64,000 nucleotides of DNA from Nodularia sp. NIES-3585 (GTDB lineage Bacteria; Cyanobacteriota; Cyanobacteriia; Cyanobacteriales; Nostocaceae). The stretch covers positions 1,499,567 to 1,563,566 of the forward strand of contig NZ_BDUB01000001.1 in the NCBI RefSeq assembly GCF_002218065.1, written 5' to 3'. Shown here piece after piece: positions 43,192-52,271 of the stretch (its first letter is position 1; every line of letters begins with the position of its first letter). A model generated the notes under the pieces. That model saw nothing but the letters and a program-made list of their open reading frames with translations. It was not told the DNA's origin and ran no database searches. The position numbers and the translations under genes were made by a program.

Positions 43192-43962
43192 ATGGACGTA
43201 ATTCCAGCAATTGATTTATTAGAAGGTCGCTGTGTCAGACTATATCAGGGAGACTATGAGCGATCGCAAGTTTTTAGTGAAAACCCAGTAGATATTGCCA
43301 AACAGTGGGTTGATCAAGGGGCGACTAGATTACATTTAGTTGATCTAGATGGTGCAAAAGCAGGTAAAGTAGTAAACTTAAAAGCAATTGAAGCGATCGC
43401 TCAAGCGATATCCATACCCATTGAAATTGGTGGAGGATTGCGCGATCGCACCAGTGTAGAACAAGTATTTAATTTAGGAGTACAGTGGGCAATTCTGGGG
43501 ACTGTAGCCGTAGAACAACCCCAACTAGTACAAGAACTCTGTCAAGAATTTCCCGAAAAGATTATCATTGGTATAGATGCGCGTAACGGATTAGTCGCAA
43601 CTCGTGGTTGGTTAGAAACCTCCGAAGTTTTAGCCACCCAACTAGCCGTACAAATGCAAGAATTAGGTGCAGCAGCCATCATCTACACAGATATTCACCG
43701 TGACGGTACACTCATCGGACCGAACTTAGAAGCCTTAAGAGAACTTGCGAGTGCAATATCCATACCCATTATTGCCTCCGGGGGAGTCAGTTCCGTTACC
43801 GATTTATTAAGTCTATTAGGCTTAGAAATGCAAGGTGTCAAAGGTGTAATAGTCGGAAAAGCCTTATATACTGGCGATATTTCCCTCAGAGAAGCACTCC
43901 GCGCCATCGGACCCGGACGCATTCAAGACATTCCCCCAAATCTCGACTCCAGCTTTGCATAA
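43192..43962 (+). CDS. hisA: ProFAR isomerase (HisA)
   Basis: This 256-residue (beta/alpha)8 barrel converts ProFAR to PRFAR in histidine synthesis, the substrate for HisF-HisH. Motifs: [20 protein letters not shown] with the catalytic Asp8, [31 protein letters not shown] with the second Asp, and [12 protein letters not shown]. hisH is encoded at 17200-17835. The stop is followed by repeat sequence. Confidence 0.95.
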   Translation: MDVIPAIDLLEGRCVRLYQGDYERSQVFSENPVDIAKQWVDQGATRLHLVDLDGAKAGKVVNLKAIEAIAQAISIPIEIGGGLRDRTSVEQVFNLGVQWAILGTVAVEQPQLVQELCQEFPEKIIIGIDARNGLVATRGWLETSEVLATQLAVQMQELGAAAIIYTDIHRDGTLIGPNLEALRELASAISIPIIASGGVSSVTDLLSLLGLEMQGVKGVIVGKALYTGDISLREALRAIGPGRIQDIPPNLDSSFA

Positions 43963-44260
43963 GGCGCTTCTACGCGTTGCTGAATTAAGATATTTGTTTC
44001 ACGCAAAGGCGCATCAGCGAAGCGTTCGCGTAGCGTGCTGTAAGCTTTAGCACGAAGTGCGTTAGGCCCAAAGGTACGAAGAAGAAGAAAGGTCATTTTG
44101 GCATTTCATACTTTGATTCAGCAACGCCCGCTTCCACAAAAAAACGCTATAAAACCGCTCTGTCTTTAATTTCTCTGTGTCCTCTGCGCCTCTGCGGTAT
44201 GCGCTACGCGCACGCTACGCGAACGTTTTCCCTAAACCAACAAAAACCCATACATCAGCC
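43963..44260. repeat. Intergenic small dispersed repeats
   Basis: Contains GCGAAGCGTTCGCGTAGCGT (about 44020), a CTGTAAGCTTTAGCACGAAG hairpin, and a CTCTGCGCCTCTGCGGTATG block followed by CGCTACGCGCACGCTACGCG (about 44180-44225). The same blocks occur reversed at 6842-6905 and again near 44873-44900. These repeats create a false N-terminus for the next gene. Confidence 0.7.
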
Positions 44261-44824
44261 GTGACAGCAACATCAACCAACATACCCAAATCGGTTTTTC
44301 GTCTGTCTCCGTTAATTCGGATCACACTACTGAGTCTATATATAGCACTCACAGTCCCATTACCATTTTTAGCCCAAGCAACAGACGCACAAGTACCGCC
44401 AAAATTCTTGTGGATAGGAATTAGTATAGGCTTTATCGGCTTATATGCAGTCTTAACCGAGCGAGTCATAGTCGATGACCAAAGCATTCAAGTTACATAC
44501 CCCGTATGGGTTCCCCGCCTTCTTCGCAAAGGATGGACATTACCGTGGTTAGATGTCAAAGAACTAAAACCGCGTTCCACTGGTCAAGGCGGACTAGTTT
44601 ATTATTTTCTCAGTCAGGATGGCAAAGCGTATTTATTACCAATGCGTGTAGCCGGCTTTTCCCGCTTGGTAAAAGTTGTCGAAACAAAAACAGGCATAAA
44701 TACAACAGATGTACGCCCATTAGCACAACCGTGGATGTACTTAATTCTATTAGGATTCACCCTGCTCCTGTTATTAATAGATGCTTGGACAATCATCACA
44801 GCATTAGGGATGTCTCAGTTATAA
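44261..44824 (+). CDS. Conserved membrane protein with central soluble domain
   Basis: The frame opens at 44177, but the first 28 codons are dispersed repeat (PLRYALRARYANVF). I start at the GTG at 44261 (VTATSTNIPKSVFRLSPLIR), 187 residues; the start is uncertain. Helices at about 22-40, 52-70 and 160-182 surround a PH-like soluble segment with VIVDDQSIQVTYPVWVPRLL, WTLPWLDVKELKPRS and AYLLPMRVAGFSRLVKVVET. It resembles cyanobacterial membrane proteins of unknown function near hisA. It precedes an ABC ATPase by about 80 bases. Confidence 0.65.
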   Translation: MTATSTNIPKSVFRLSPLIRITLLSLYIALTVPLPFLAQATDAQVPPKFLWIGISIGFIGLYAVLTERVIVDDQSIQVTYPVWVPRLLRKGWTLPWLDVKELKPRSTGQGGLVYYFLSQDGKAYLLPMRVAGFSRLVKVVETKTGINTTDVRPLAQPWMYLILLGFTLLLLLIDAWTIITALGMSQL

Positions 44825-44906
44825 ATTAACCAAACATACCATTACTTCCTTCTTCCTTCTTTCCTTCTTTCCTTTGTGTACTTTGCGTCCTTTGCGGTTC
44901 GTTCCT

Positions 44907-45677
44907 TTGGAGAATCACACCATAACAGCCCAACTCAGGCTAGAACAAATTAACTTATCCGCCAAGCTGAAAAACCAGCTTCAGGGATACCCCATATTGC
45001 AGGATATCTCCTTCGAGGTATTTCCAGGCGATCGCATTGCCATAGTCGGACCCTCCGGTGCTGGTAAAACCTCATTACTGCGCCTAATCAATCGCCTCAC
45101 TGAACCCACCAGAGGCAAAATTTATCTCGAAAATCAGGACTATAGCCAAATCCCGACTCTACAGCTACGCCAGGAGATAACACTAGTATTACAAGAATCA
45201 AAACTCTTAGGAATGACAGTTCAACAGGCTTTAGCTTATCCTTTAGTTTTGCGTAGTTTGCCTCCACAGACAATTCAACAAAGAATTGACCACTGGATAG
45301 AACAACTGCACATTCCTAGTGAATGGCTGGGAAGAACTGAATTACAACTTTCTACAGGACAGCGACAATTAGTAGCGATCGCTCGTGCTTTAGTTATTCA
45401 ACCAAAAGTTTTATTATTAGATGAGCCAACATCTGCCTTAGATGCTGGTACTGCGGACAATGTCATGCAAGTCTTAACTCAGCTAACTCAAACCCATCAA
45501 ATCACAACTTTGATGGTTAATAACCAGCTTGACTTAGCCCAGGTATTCTGCACCCGGTTATTATATTTACAGCAAAGTCAATTATTCACCAATCAAGCCG
45601 CCTCCCAAATCAATTGGATTAACCTACGAGAACGCTTGATACAAGCCGAAACCCAAGCCGCCGAGGAATGGATTTAG
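44907..45677 (+). CDS. ABC transporter ATP-binding protein (FetA/YbbL-like)
   Basis: The open frame begins at TTG 44874, but its first 11 codons fall in a repeated CTTTGTGTACTTTGCGTCCT block; I use TTG 44907, with low certainty about the start. The 256-residue nucleotide-binding protein has Walker A GPSGAGKTSLLRL, Q-loop LVLQESKLLG, signature LSTGQRQLVAIARAL and Walker B VLLLDEPTSALDAG. The signature is LSTGQ rather than LSGGQ. LGMTVQQALAYPLVLRSLP after the Q-loop resembles FetA-type exporters. No permease gene is adjacent. Confidence 0.85.
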   Translation: MENHTITAQLRLEQINLSAKLKNQLQGYPILQDISFEVFPGDRIAIVGPSGAGKTSLLRLINRLTEPTRGKIYLENQDYSQIPTLQLRQEITLVLQESKLLGMTVQQALAYPLVLRSLPPQTIQQRIDHWIEQLHIPSEWLGRTELQLSTGQRQLVAIARALVIQPKVLLLDEPTSALDAGTADNVMQVLTQLTQTHQITTLMVNNQLDLAQVFCTRLLYLQQSQLFTNQAASQINWINLRERLIQAETQAAEEWI

Positions 45678-45696
45678 TTAGTGAATTTTGCTGCTT

Positions 45697-46464
45697 TTAA
45701 GTCCTTTGAGTCACTGTAGAGCGTTGATGACTGATTCTTTCTTTGCTTAACTTAGCTGGTGGCTGCGGAACATTGGATTTCAAACTTTCCATGTTAAATC
45801 TATATCCCACATTCCGGATAGTTTGAATCAAGCTAGGTTGACGAGGATCAAGTTCAACCTTTTTTCGTAATGATAAAACATGAGTATCAATAGTGCGGGG
45901 ATTATCAATTGCATCAGGCCAAGCACGACGCAGTAATTCCGACCGACTTAAAGGCACACCTCCAGCTTGTGCCAAAACATACAATAAACTGAACTCTTGC
46001 GGCGTTAAATCAATAAACTCCCCTTGGAATCGAACTCGGCGCTGGACTAAATCAATTTGCAAACTGCCATAATCCAAATAAGCTGGTGCAGTAGGCGTGC
46101 GCCTGCGGCGAATTAGTGCCTCCACTCTAGCGAGAAACTCTTGCATTCCGAAAGGTTTACTTAAATAGTCATCAGCCCCCGCCTTTAAACCTGCGACAAT
46201 ATCAGCTTCGTTACTACGAGCCGATAACATCAAAATTAAAGGTTGTTGCTGACGATGTAACCAACGGCAAAATTCAATACCATCACCATCCGGCAAATCG
46301 GCATCAAGAATTACCAGTGTTGGCTGTTGGCTCAAAAACACTTCCCTTGCTTGATAAATGCTGGCGGCTTGATGCACACGGTATTCCAACTGCTGCAAGT
46401 GCCATCCCAGCAACGACCTTAGATGGGGATTTCCCTCAACGATTTCAATACAAACCGAACCCAC
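45697..46464 (-). CDS. nrrA: OmpR-family response regulator NrrA
   Basis: This 255-residue protein starts with GTG (MGSVCIEIVEGNPHLRSLLG). The receiver domain has ILDADLPDGDG with the phospho-acceptor Asp near 54, LSARS and DDYLSKPFG; the DNA-binding winged helix has DLTPQEFSLLYVLAQAGGVP, RTIDTHVLSLRKKVE and IRNVGYRFNM. The sequence agrees with my recollection of NrrA, the NtcA-induced regulator that controls glycogen catabolism and hetR expression in Anabaena. An exact NtcA-activated promoter upstream supports this. The second acidic residue of the receiver pocket is replaced (VEGN), as in that family. Confidence 0.82.
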   Translation of the reverse strand: MGSVCIEIVEGNPHLRSLLGWHLQQLEYRVHQAASIYQAREVFLSQQPTLVILDADLPDGDGIEFCRWLHRQQQPLILMLSARSNEADIVAGLKAGADDYLSKPFGMQEFLARVEALIRRRRTPTAPAYLDYGSLQIDLVQRRVRFQGEFIDLTPQEFSLLYVLAQAGGVPLSRSELLRRAWPDAIDNPRTIDTHVLSLRKKVELDPRQPSLIQTIRNVGYRFNMESLKSNVPQPPAKLSKERISHQRSTVTQRT

Positions 46465-46496
46465 AGTGGCAAAACCCCTTAGCGTCGATGAATTTT

Positions 46497-46538
46497 AAAG
46501 TAACAAGCCCATGCTCAAGGTTTTGTAGCCATTGTTAC
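46497..46538 (-). promoter_or_regulatory. NtcA-activated (class II) promoter of nrrA
   Basis: On the minus strand the site GTAACAATGGCTAC (46525-46538) is a perfect GTAN8TAC. Exactly 22 bases later comes TACTTT (46497-46502), a TAN3T -10 box. Transcription would start near 46489, about 25 bases before the GTG, with AAGGGG as ribosome site. This is the textbook arrangement of nitrogen-controlled cyanobacterial promoters. Confidence 0.85.
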
Positions 46539-46784
46539 TTCCATTGCTATTAGCTTTACATTCCCTCATACAAAAAACAGCAAAACCCTTTACTGATGCC
46601 TTGCCCAAAGCTGAATTAGTAATATTATTTAATTTATTCTTAAATTTTTGTTAGACTTATCAAAAGGTCTTTTTGGTTAAACATCTTCCCTCAGAGGGGT
46701 GTAACTGACCTGTAAACTCTTGCTCATCAGGGTAAGCTATATTTTAGCTTTATTGTGCTATCGGATTAAATTTGGTGAAAATTT

Positions 46785-47036
46785 ATGACCGTATCCGCCA
46801 ATAAACAATTTCAAATGGAAGATCATTCCCGATGGGGACTTAAACCCCGAATGAAACACAAGCTAAGTATAAACCTAGTCCCTGGGAATTACCGTAAAGT
46901 GAGGATATTAAACCCTTTCATTCCTGATAAATGCCAGCAGTTTATACAAAGAATCATAAAAATAGCTTACCAAACCATCATATTCCAGTTTTTATGGAAT
47001 AGGATAGGATCACGTTGTACCTTTAGGAGGATCTAG
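46785..47036 (+). CDS. Doubtful 83-residue open frame
   Basis: The frame starts MTVSANKQFQMEDHSRWGLK and contains LNPFIPDKCQQFIQRIIKIA. It has a weak ribosome site (GGTGAAAA) and no recognised family. The C-terminal third looks non-coding. It occupies an otherwise gene-free 680-base region between nrrA and the DUF6761 gene. Listed so that the stretch is covered; it may be noise. Confidence 0.25.
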   Translation: MTVSANKQFQMEDHSRWGLKPRMKHKLSINLVPGNYRKVRILNPFIPDKCQQFIQRIIKIAYQTIIFQFLWNRIGSRCTFRRI

Positions 47037-47148
47037 CCTACGGCAGATTTCTTGTCCTTGAGTTGAAGCGAAAAAGGTGAAAGTAACACTTCACATTTGA
47101 GCGTGAATCATTTACAATTCTCATTCTAAAGAGATTAATATAGCAGTT

Positions 47149-47397
47149 ATGCTCCAAGACACACAAACCATCCGCTATTACCAACGAATTACTGATGCCT
47201 TCATCGAGTTATGGAATCGCGGTTATCGGACGGACGATATGCGGATGTATTTGGATGGGTATTTAGCCGCACTGCGACAAAGTAACGCTATTGAACCTAT
47301 GCTAATTCATCGCCTAGAAGAGGAAGCTGGCCGCTACCTGTACGATTCATCAAACTTTGTTATGACTCAACCACAGGCGCAACTTGATTACTATTAA
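47149..47397 (+). CDS. Conserved small cyanobacterial protein (DUF6761-like)
   Basis: 82 residues, highly charged helical protein: TIRYYQRITDAFIELWNRGY, RTDDMRMYLDGYLAALRQSN and EPMLIHRLEEEAGRYLYDSS. I recognise it as a short protein conserved across cyanobacteria, assigned to DUF6761 as far as I recall. Function unknown. It is a stand-alone gene, convergent with grxD, with a hairpin between them. Confidence 0.7.
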   Translation: MLQDTQTIRYYQRITDAFIELWNRGYRTDDMRMYLDGYLAALRQSNAIEPMLIHRLEEEAGRYLYDSSNFVMTQPQAQLDYY

Positions 47398-47580
47398 TGC
47401 CTTTTACTTGGTCATTTATTTACAGTAACCATTAGACCAACGCTGATGATTATAGCATATCATTTGCCTAGGTCAAGGGTTTAGTGGTGTGAAATTTTGG
47501 AGATATTTTATATATAACAGCATTCCCCTCTGCCCGGTTTTGGTTTTGCCAACTCGGAGGAGGGGATTTTTCAATTTCAT

Positions 47581-47602
47581 GAGACGCGATTCATCGCGTC
47601 TC
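47581..47602. terminator. GAGACGCGA/TCGCGTCTC hairpin between convergent genes
   Basis: A nine-base-pair perfect stem with TTCA loop, 12 bases from the grxD stop, followed by TAC. It is likely shared by the DUF6761-like gene (plus) and grxD (minus). Same family as 25528-25550. Confidence 0.6.
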
Positions 47603-47614
47603 TACAAGCGGAGA

Positions 47615-47938
47615 TTAGGAAGCTAGGGCTACTTCTACTAATTGCTGCAATTCGCCTTTTTGGTAAAGTTCAATCAGGATATCTGAACCACCAACAAATT
47701 GACCGTCAATATACACTTGGGGAATTGTCGGCCAGTTGGAATATTCTTTAATACCCTGACGAATGTCAGAGTCGGCGAGAACGTCAACTGTTTCAAAAGG
47801 AACTGCCAATGTGTTCAGAATTTGCACAACATTGTTGGAGAAACCACACTGAGGCATCAGTTTGTTTCCCTTCATGAAAACCATGATTTTGTTCTGTTGT
47901 AACAAATTATCAATTTTTTCTTTGGTTTCTGGAGTCAT
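47615..47938 (-). CDS. grxD: Monothiol glutaredoxin (CGFS type)
   Basis: I start at the ATG at 47938 (MTPETKEKIDNLLQQNKIMV), giving 107 residues; the frame opens at 47971. MVFMKGNKLMPQCGFSNNVV holds the CGFS active site, followed by NWPTIPQVYIDGQFVGGSD with the glutathione-binding TIPQ/GG residues. CGFS glutaredoxins bind [2Fe-2S] clusters and hand them on, often with BolA. The bolA gene lies 80 bases upstream on the same strand, supporting that role. Confidence 0.93.
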   Translation of the reverse strand: MTPETKEKIDNLLQQNKIMVFMKGNKLMPQCGFSNNVVQILNTLAVPFETVDVLADSDIRQGIKEYSNWPTIPQVYIDGQFVGGSDILIELYQKGELQQLVEVALAS

Positions 47939-48017
47939 GGACTTTTTGTTTCCTATGTTGCTAATAGCCAAGATGTCAATAGTCAGTTTTTCAGTTGAAT
48001 TTGAGACTTATTGATTT

Positions 48018-48275
48018 TTAAGAAGCTGCTGTGGCTTGCCAAGCTTCGGGGGTATAGGTTTTGACAGCCAAGGCATGAATCGCTTCAGTTGACATAGCTT
48101 GCCGCAAAGCACCATAAACTAACTGGTGTTGTTGTACCAGTCCCTTATCGGCAAACTGCGATGAAACTACTGTCACTTGATAGTGGTCTCCGCCACCAGT
48201 CAAGTCTTGTACCTGAATTTGGGCATCTGGGAGTTCCGCCTTGATCATTTCCTCAACCTGCTGCGGATTAATCAT
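48018..48275 (-). CDS. bolA: BolA family protein
   Basis: 85 residues: [70 protein letters not shown]. The class is BolA2/BolA-H-type with conserved His in HALAVKT. BolA proteins bind CGFS glutaredoxins through a shared Fe-S cluster; grxD is directly downstream on the same strand. It is likely in one transcription unit with grxD. Confidence 0.92.
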   Translation of the reverse strand: MINPQQVEEMIKAELPDAQIQVQDLTGGGDHYQVTVVSSQFADKGLVQQHQLVYGALRQAMSTEAIHALAVKTYTPEAWQATAAS

Positions 48276-48484
48276 CGCAATTCCTGAAAAAACTTACTTT
48301 TCTATTATTAACAGATAACAGATAGTTGCTATGCAACCTATGCCTGGACAAAACCCTTGTAGACTTCAGGTTTTGGACAAGCTAACGCTAAACGCGCTTT
48401 TGATCGCATAGTTGGCTAAAACTAACCTTTGCTAGCTAATGCCATCTTAGCATTTGGGCTTTCTAGGCAGATGTGCAGAATTGA

Positions 48485-49081
48485 TCAATTTTGGGATGAA
48501 CTACCAGCTTGTCTGGGAAAGGGTGCATCCACAAAACCCAATTCAAATAACTGCTGATAGGCTTTCTTGCCTAAATCTCGTGTGGGGTTTTGACTCTTAA
48601 TAATTTGAACTAACAACGGTACGGCTAATTCTGGCTGATTTTGCGCCCGATGTACCAGTGCTAACTGATAGGTGGCTTCGTCACGTTTTTGGGCTGTTTC
48701 TAAAGCTTTTTGACGCTGGGAATCGGAAACTCTCGTATCAATTCCTGTAAAGCTAGCGTTTAATTCTTGATAAAAATTAGATAATTGGTTAAAAACTTGA
48801 CGCGCATCTTGGAGCTTCTTAGCCGCTAAGGGGTAGTTTTGAGCAGAAATGGCTTGCTCTGCCTCTTCCATCAGCCGTTGACCTCCCGCTATACTCAAAA
48901 CGCTATTATTTTGGGCTGTCGGACGGAGAGTGTTGGGATCGTCGGGGTCAATGATTTGTACTTGACTATACATACTTGGTAGTTTTGGTACCTGAGCATT
49001 GACAGGTGATAGCAGGCTAAAAGCTGCTATGAATGATAACCAAGTGAGGCTAATGAAAGGAGGAACGGCGGCAGAGTTCAT
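48485..49081 (-). CDS. Exported helical-repeat (TPR-like) protein
   Basis: I start at the ATG at 49081 (MNSAAVPPFISLTWLSFIAA), 198 residues; the frame reaches 49234 but the upstream part is not like a protein start. A signal peptide ends near PVNAQ. The mature part has ISAQNYPLAAKKLQDARQVF and YQLALVHRAQNQPELAVPLL, both helix pairs of TPR type. Role unknown; periplasmic scaffold is a guess. The gene is divergent from the S8 protease. Confidence 0.65.
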   Translation of the reverse strand: MNSAAVPPFISLTWLSFIAAFSLLSPVNAQVPKLPSMYSQVQIIDPDDPNTLRPTAQNNSVLSIAGGQRLMEEAEQAISAQNYPLAAKKLQDARQVFNQLSNFYQELNASFTGIDTRVSDSQRQKALETAQKRDEATYQLALVHRAQNQPELAVPLLVQIIKSQNPTRDLGKKAYQQLFELGFVDAPFPRQAGSSSQN

Positions 49082-49257
49082 GGGATCAAGTAGTGCGACA
49101 ACTATATAGAAAAGTAATGGAAACTTCGGGTATCTTAACTCTGTTTTCGTCTTTAACAAAAACAAAGTTACATACTGAGGTTTCTCTGATTTAGACTGAA
49201 ACTTGCTGTAATAGAGTTCCCATTGCTTCTGCATACCAACTAACTACAATCGCCCTT

Positions 49258-51360
49258 ATGAACGATCACGCTAATTCCTCTGATTTTCCAAACACAGGCG
49301 TACCAGCAAGCAGTTTGGGAATGGTTTTACAACGCGGTGGTGAAGAATTAATTTTAGAAAAGGTTTTAGACCGTTTCACCGTCCGTCCAACCACCGAATT
49401 TACACCCCAACAATTATCTCAGGTTCTTTGGGGCTTTTGGCAACGTAGTATTCCTCAAGCACATTTAGAACTTTTCACCGTTGTACCCAGCCAGTTAGAG
49501 TCGGCGATGTCTGAAGCACGGGCTGCTGACAATGTGGCTTTTGCTGGTCATGTTTACACAATCAAAGATAATCCGGGTACTTTTGTTTACCTGAATGACC
49601 AAGTTACTATTCAATTTGCCTCTTGGGTAGATGCTGCCAGAATTGAGGCGATCGCTTCTAGTTTTGGCTTAGTTAAACAAAAAACTGTCCAGGGTCTTCC
49701 TCAAACTTTTGTGTTTTTAGTCAGCAAACAAGCTACAGAAAATCCCCTCAAAATCACTAATCAGTTGCAAGGGTTATCAGAGGTGTTAGCAGCTGAACCG
49801 AATATCCTCGTTAAAAGTGAATCACATTACAAACCCAGTGATACATTATATCCTCAGCAATGGTATCTTCAGCACAATGGCGGTAACCAGTTAGTAGCAG
49901 GTTCTCATATTTCTGTGGAACAGGCTTGGGATATTACTCGCGGTGTGCGTTCTGTGGTTGTGGCGGTAGTGGATGATTCTTTTGATTTGAACCATCCTGA
50001 TTTGCAAGGGAGTGGCAAAATAGTTGCTCCTAGAGATTTAAGGAAGAATGGCTTTTTACCTATACCTGGGGAAAAAGAAACCAGTCATGGCACGGCTTGT
50101 GCAGGGCTAGTGATTGCTGAAGAAAATGGTACGGGAATTGTGGGAGTTGCTCCTGGTTGTGCATTAATGCCGATTCGGAGTACTGGTTTTTTGGATGATG
50201 AATCTATTGAAGATATGTTCGGTTGGGCTATTGATCAGGGAGCTAGTGTAATTTCTTGTAGTTGGGGAGCTTCTGCTGTCTATTTTCCCTTATCTTTGCG
50301 CCAACGGGCGGCGATTAGTAGGGCTGCAACTACAGGACGTAACGGTAAAGGTTGCGTGGTTTTATTTGCGGCGGGAAATGCTAACCGCCCCATTAACGGT
50401 AGTATCTTTGAGCAAAATTGGCCAGGAAATTTGTTACAAGGTAATACAAATTGGTTGAGTGGATTTCCCATACATCCAGATGTGATTGCGGTTGCGGCTT
50501 CTACTAGCTTGAACAAGAAAGCGGCTTATAGTAATTGGGGAACTAATATTGCTCTGTGTGCGCCTAGTAACAACGCCCCACCAGGATTATCATTTCAAGG
50601 TAGGGGCTTTATGAATACACAACCCGCGATCGCTAGCACTCTGCTTGGACGAGGAATTTTAACTACTGACCAAATAGGAGCCGCAGGTTTTGATCCTGGT
50701 GATTTTACCAATAGTTTCGGCGGTACTTCCAGTGCTACTCCTATAGTTGCAGGTGTAGCGGCATTAGTTTTGTCAGCAAATCCTGACTTAACGGCTCAAC
50801 AGGTCAAGTTTATTCTGGAAGAAACTGCTGATAAGATTATTGACTCTGATCCAGATCCTCAATTAGGAATGCAATTCGGGACTTACAACAGTAACGGACA
50901 TTCTCAATGGTTTGGCTATGGCAAAGTAAATGCAGCTAAGGCAGTGCAAGCCGCTCAGAAACTCCGCACTTCTGTGTTATCTGCCAGGAAACAAGTCAAG
51001 GGAGAGAATTCACGTCAATTAAGTATTCCAGACAATAATTTACAGGGAATTAAAAGTGCGATCGCCATTAACGAATCCAGCATCATTAAAGATATGCAAA
51101 TCACAGTTAATATCAGCCATGATTTTTTAGGCGATTTAGAAATTTATTTAATAGCTCCGAATAATCAACAGGTGTTGTTACAGAACCGGACTTTAGGCCG
51201 GCGCACCAATTTACAGACAACATACACCATGCGATCGCACCCGTTACTCAAAAAGTTCCTGGCTCTTTCAGCTAAGGGAAATTGGCAATTATGGTTAATC
51301 GACTATGCCTCGCAAGATGTCGGCAAACTCAATAGTTGGTCATTAGTCATTGGTCATTAG
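49258..51360 (+). CDS. Subtilisin-family protease with C-terminal P domain (PrcA-like)
   Basis: This 700-residue S8 peptidase has the triad motifs VAVVDDSFDLNHPDL (Asp), SHGTACAGLVIAEENG (His) and FGGTSSATPIVAGVAAL (Ser), plus VVLFAAGNANRP with the oxyanion Asn. Residues about 600-700 form a proprotein-convertase P domain (DMQITVNISHDFLGDLEIYL, GNWQLWLIDYASQDVGKLNS). The roughly 190-residue N-terminal part may be an inhibitory prodomain. No signal peptide is evident. The layout matches the calcium-dependent protease PrcA of Anabaena. The last residues (SLVIGH) are encoded by an STRR array. Confidence 0.85.
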   Translation: MNDHANSSDFPNTGVPASSLGMVLQRGGEELILEKVLDRFTVRPTTEFTPQQLSQVLWGFWQRSIPQAHLELFTVVPSQLESAMSEARAADNVAFAGHVYTIKDNPGTFVYLNDQVTIQFASWVDAARIEAIASSFGLVKQKTVQGLPQTFVFLVSKQATENPLKITNQLQGLSEVLAAEPNILVKSESHYKPSDTLYPQQWYLQHNGGNQLVAGSHISVEQAWDITRGVRSVVVAVVDDSFDLNHPDLQGSGKIVAPRDLRKNGFLPIPGEKETSHGTACAGLVIAEENGTGIVGVAPGCALMPIRSTGFLDDESIEDMFGWAIDQGASVISCSWGASAVYFPLSLRQRAAISRAATTGRNGKGCVVLFAAGNANRPINGSIFEQNWPGNLLQGNTNWLSGFPIHPDVIAVAASTSLNKKAAYSNWGTNIALCAPSNNAPPGLSFQGRGFMNTQPAIASTLLGRGILTTDQIGAAGFDPGDFTNSFGGTSSATPIVAGVAALVLSANPDLTAQQVKFILEETADKIIDSDPDPQLGMQFGTYNSNGHSQWFGYGKVNAAKAVQAAQKLRTSVLSARKQVKGENSRQLSIPDNNLQGIKSAIAINESSIIKDMQITVNISHDFLGDLEIYLIAPNNQQVLLQNRTLGRRTNLQTTYTMRSHPLLKKFLALSAKGNWQLWLIDYASQDVGKLNSWSLVIGH

Positions 51361-51396
51361 TCATTAGTCATTGGTTATTAGTCATTGGTTATTAGT
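51341..51396. repeat. STRR heptamer array at the protease 3' end
   Basis: Tandem TCATTAG/TCATTGG/TTATTAG heptamers. The first units are translated in frame as SLVIGH and supply the TAG stop of the S8 protease. Confidence 0.9.
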
Positions 51397-51417
51397 CAGA
51401 ACTTTTCTACAACTCAA

Positions 51418-52173
51418 TCAAGACTGAGAAATTTCTTTAATTTGTGATTCTGGATGGCTTAATTTTTGTAGCACTAATGCTAAATCTGATGTCAGGTTTT
51501 GGGCATTTTGTTTCACTTTGCCGAAAGTGTAATCTGATACAGATATCGCCGTCCCAATGTCAATTTTCACACTAGTACCCAACTGAGGATAAGGTTGGCT
51601 GTAGTTGATGCTAACGGGTAGGATTTTTACGTCCAATCCTGGCTGACTAGATTCAGCCGTCAAAGACAGACGAGCAATTCCTGGTTTTAACGGGTGAACT
51701 TTGCCATCGCGATAAATATTGCCTTCTGGAAAAATAACTAATATTTCACCTTGTTGAAGTAATTCCACAGCATGACGGAGAGTAGTAATAGCTGGACGTT
51801 GAGGATCTACTGGAAACCCTCCCATACTTCTAACGAACCAACCTTGCAGTCCTTGGCACTCATTGATACTTACCATAAATCGCAAGTCTCGTCCTGTCGC
51901 ACAGCGACCACTTGCATAGGGCAGAACTAAGGAATCCCAACGTGACCGATGGGTAGGAGCGAGAATCACAGGGCCAGTCAAGGGAATATTTTCCTGTCCG
52001 GTGATTTCAATTTGGCGAAAAAATAATGGTAAAAGAACGTGCCGCCCAAATAAATAGAATAAAGGACTTAACCAAGGAGACACCCGCGAACTAGTATCAG
52101 CTATTTTAGTATTTGCTTTAGTGTTAGCTGCTGTTGGTTGGCAGGTCTGGTCAGAAGTATAAATTTGCATCAT
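51418..52173 (-). CDS. plsC: 1-acylglycerol-3-phosphate O-acyltransferase
   Basis: 251 residues. The acyltransferase motif I is THRSRWDSLVL (HX4D), motif III is FPEGNIYRDGKVH, and PGIARL follows. This is the PlsC family that makes phosphatidic acid from lysophosphatidic acid at the membrane, with FRQIEITGQENIPLTGPVIL typical of the N-terminal part. The N-terminal about 30 residues look unstructured. It precedes tadA upstream on the same strand. Confidence 0.9.
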   Translation of the reverse strand: MMQIYTSDQTCQPTAANTKANTKIADTSSRVSPWLSPLFYLFGRHVLLPLFFRQIEITGQENIPLTGPVILAPTHRSRWDSLVLPYASGRCATGRDLRFMVSINECQGLQGWFVRSMGGFPVDPQRPAITTLRHAVELLQQGEILVIFPEGNIYRDGKVHPLKPGIARLSLTAESSQPGLDVKILPVSINYSQPYPQLGTSVKIDIGTAISVSDYTFGKVKQNAQNLTSDLALVLQKLSHPESQIKEISQS

Positions 52174-52271
52174 GATGGTAGCTGCTGGCTGTTTCGTAAA
52201 TATAATTAACCCTTGACTTAGTTACACCGTAGTTTTTCTTGGGGGAATTGTGTTGGAGCTATTGGACAGTT

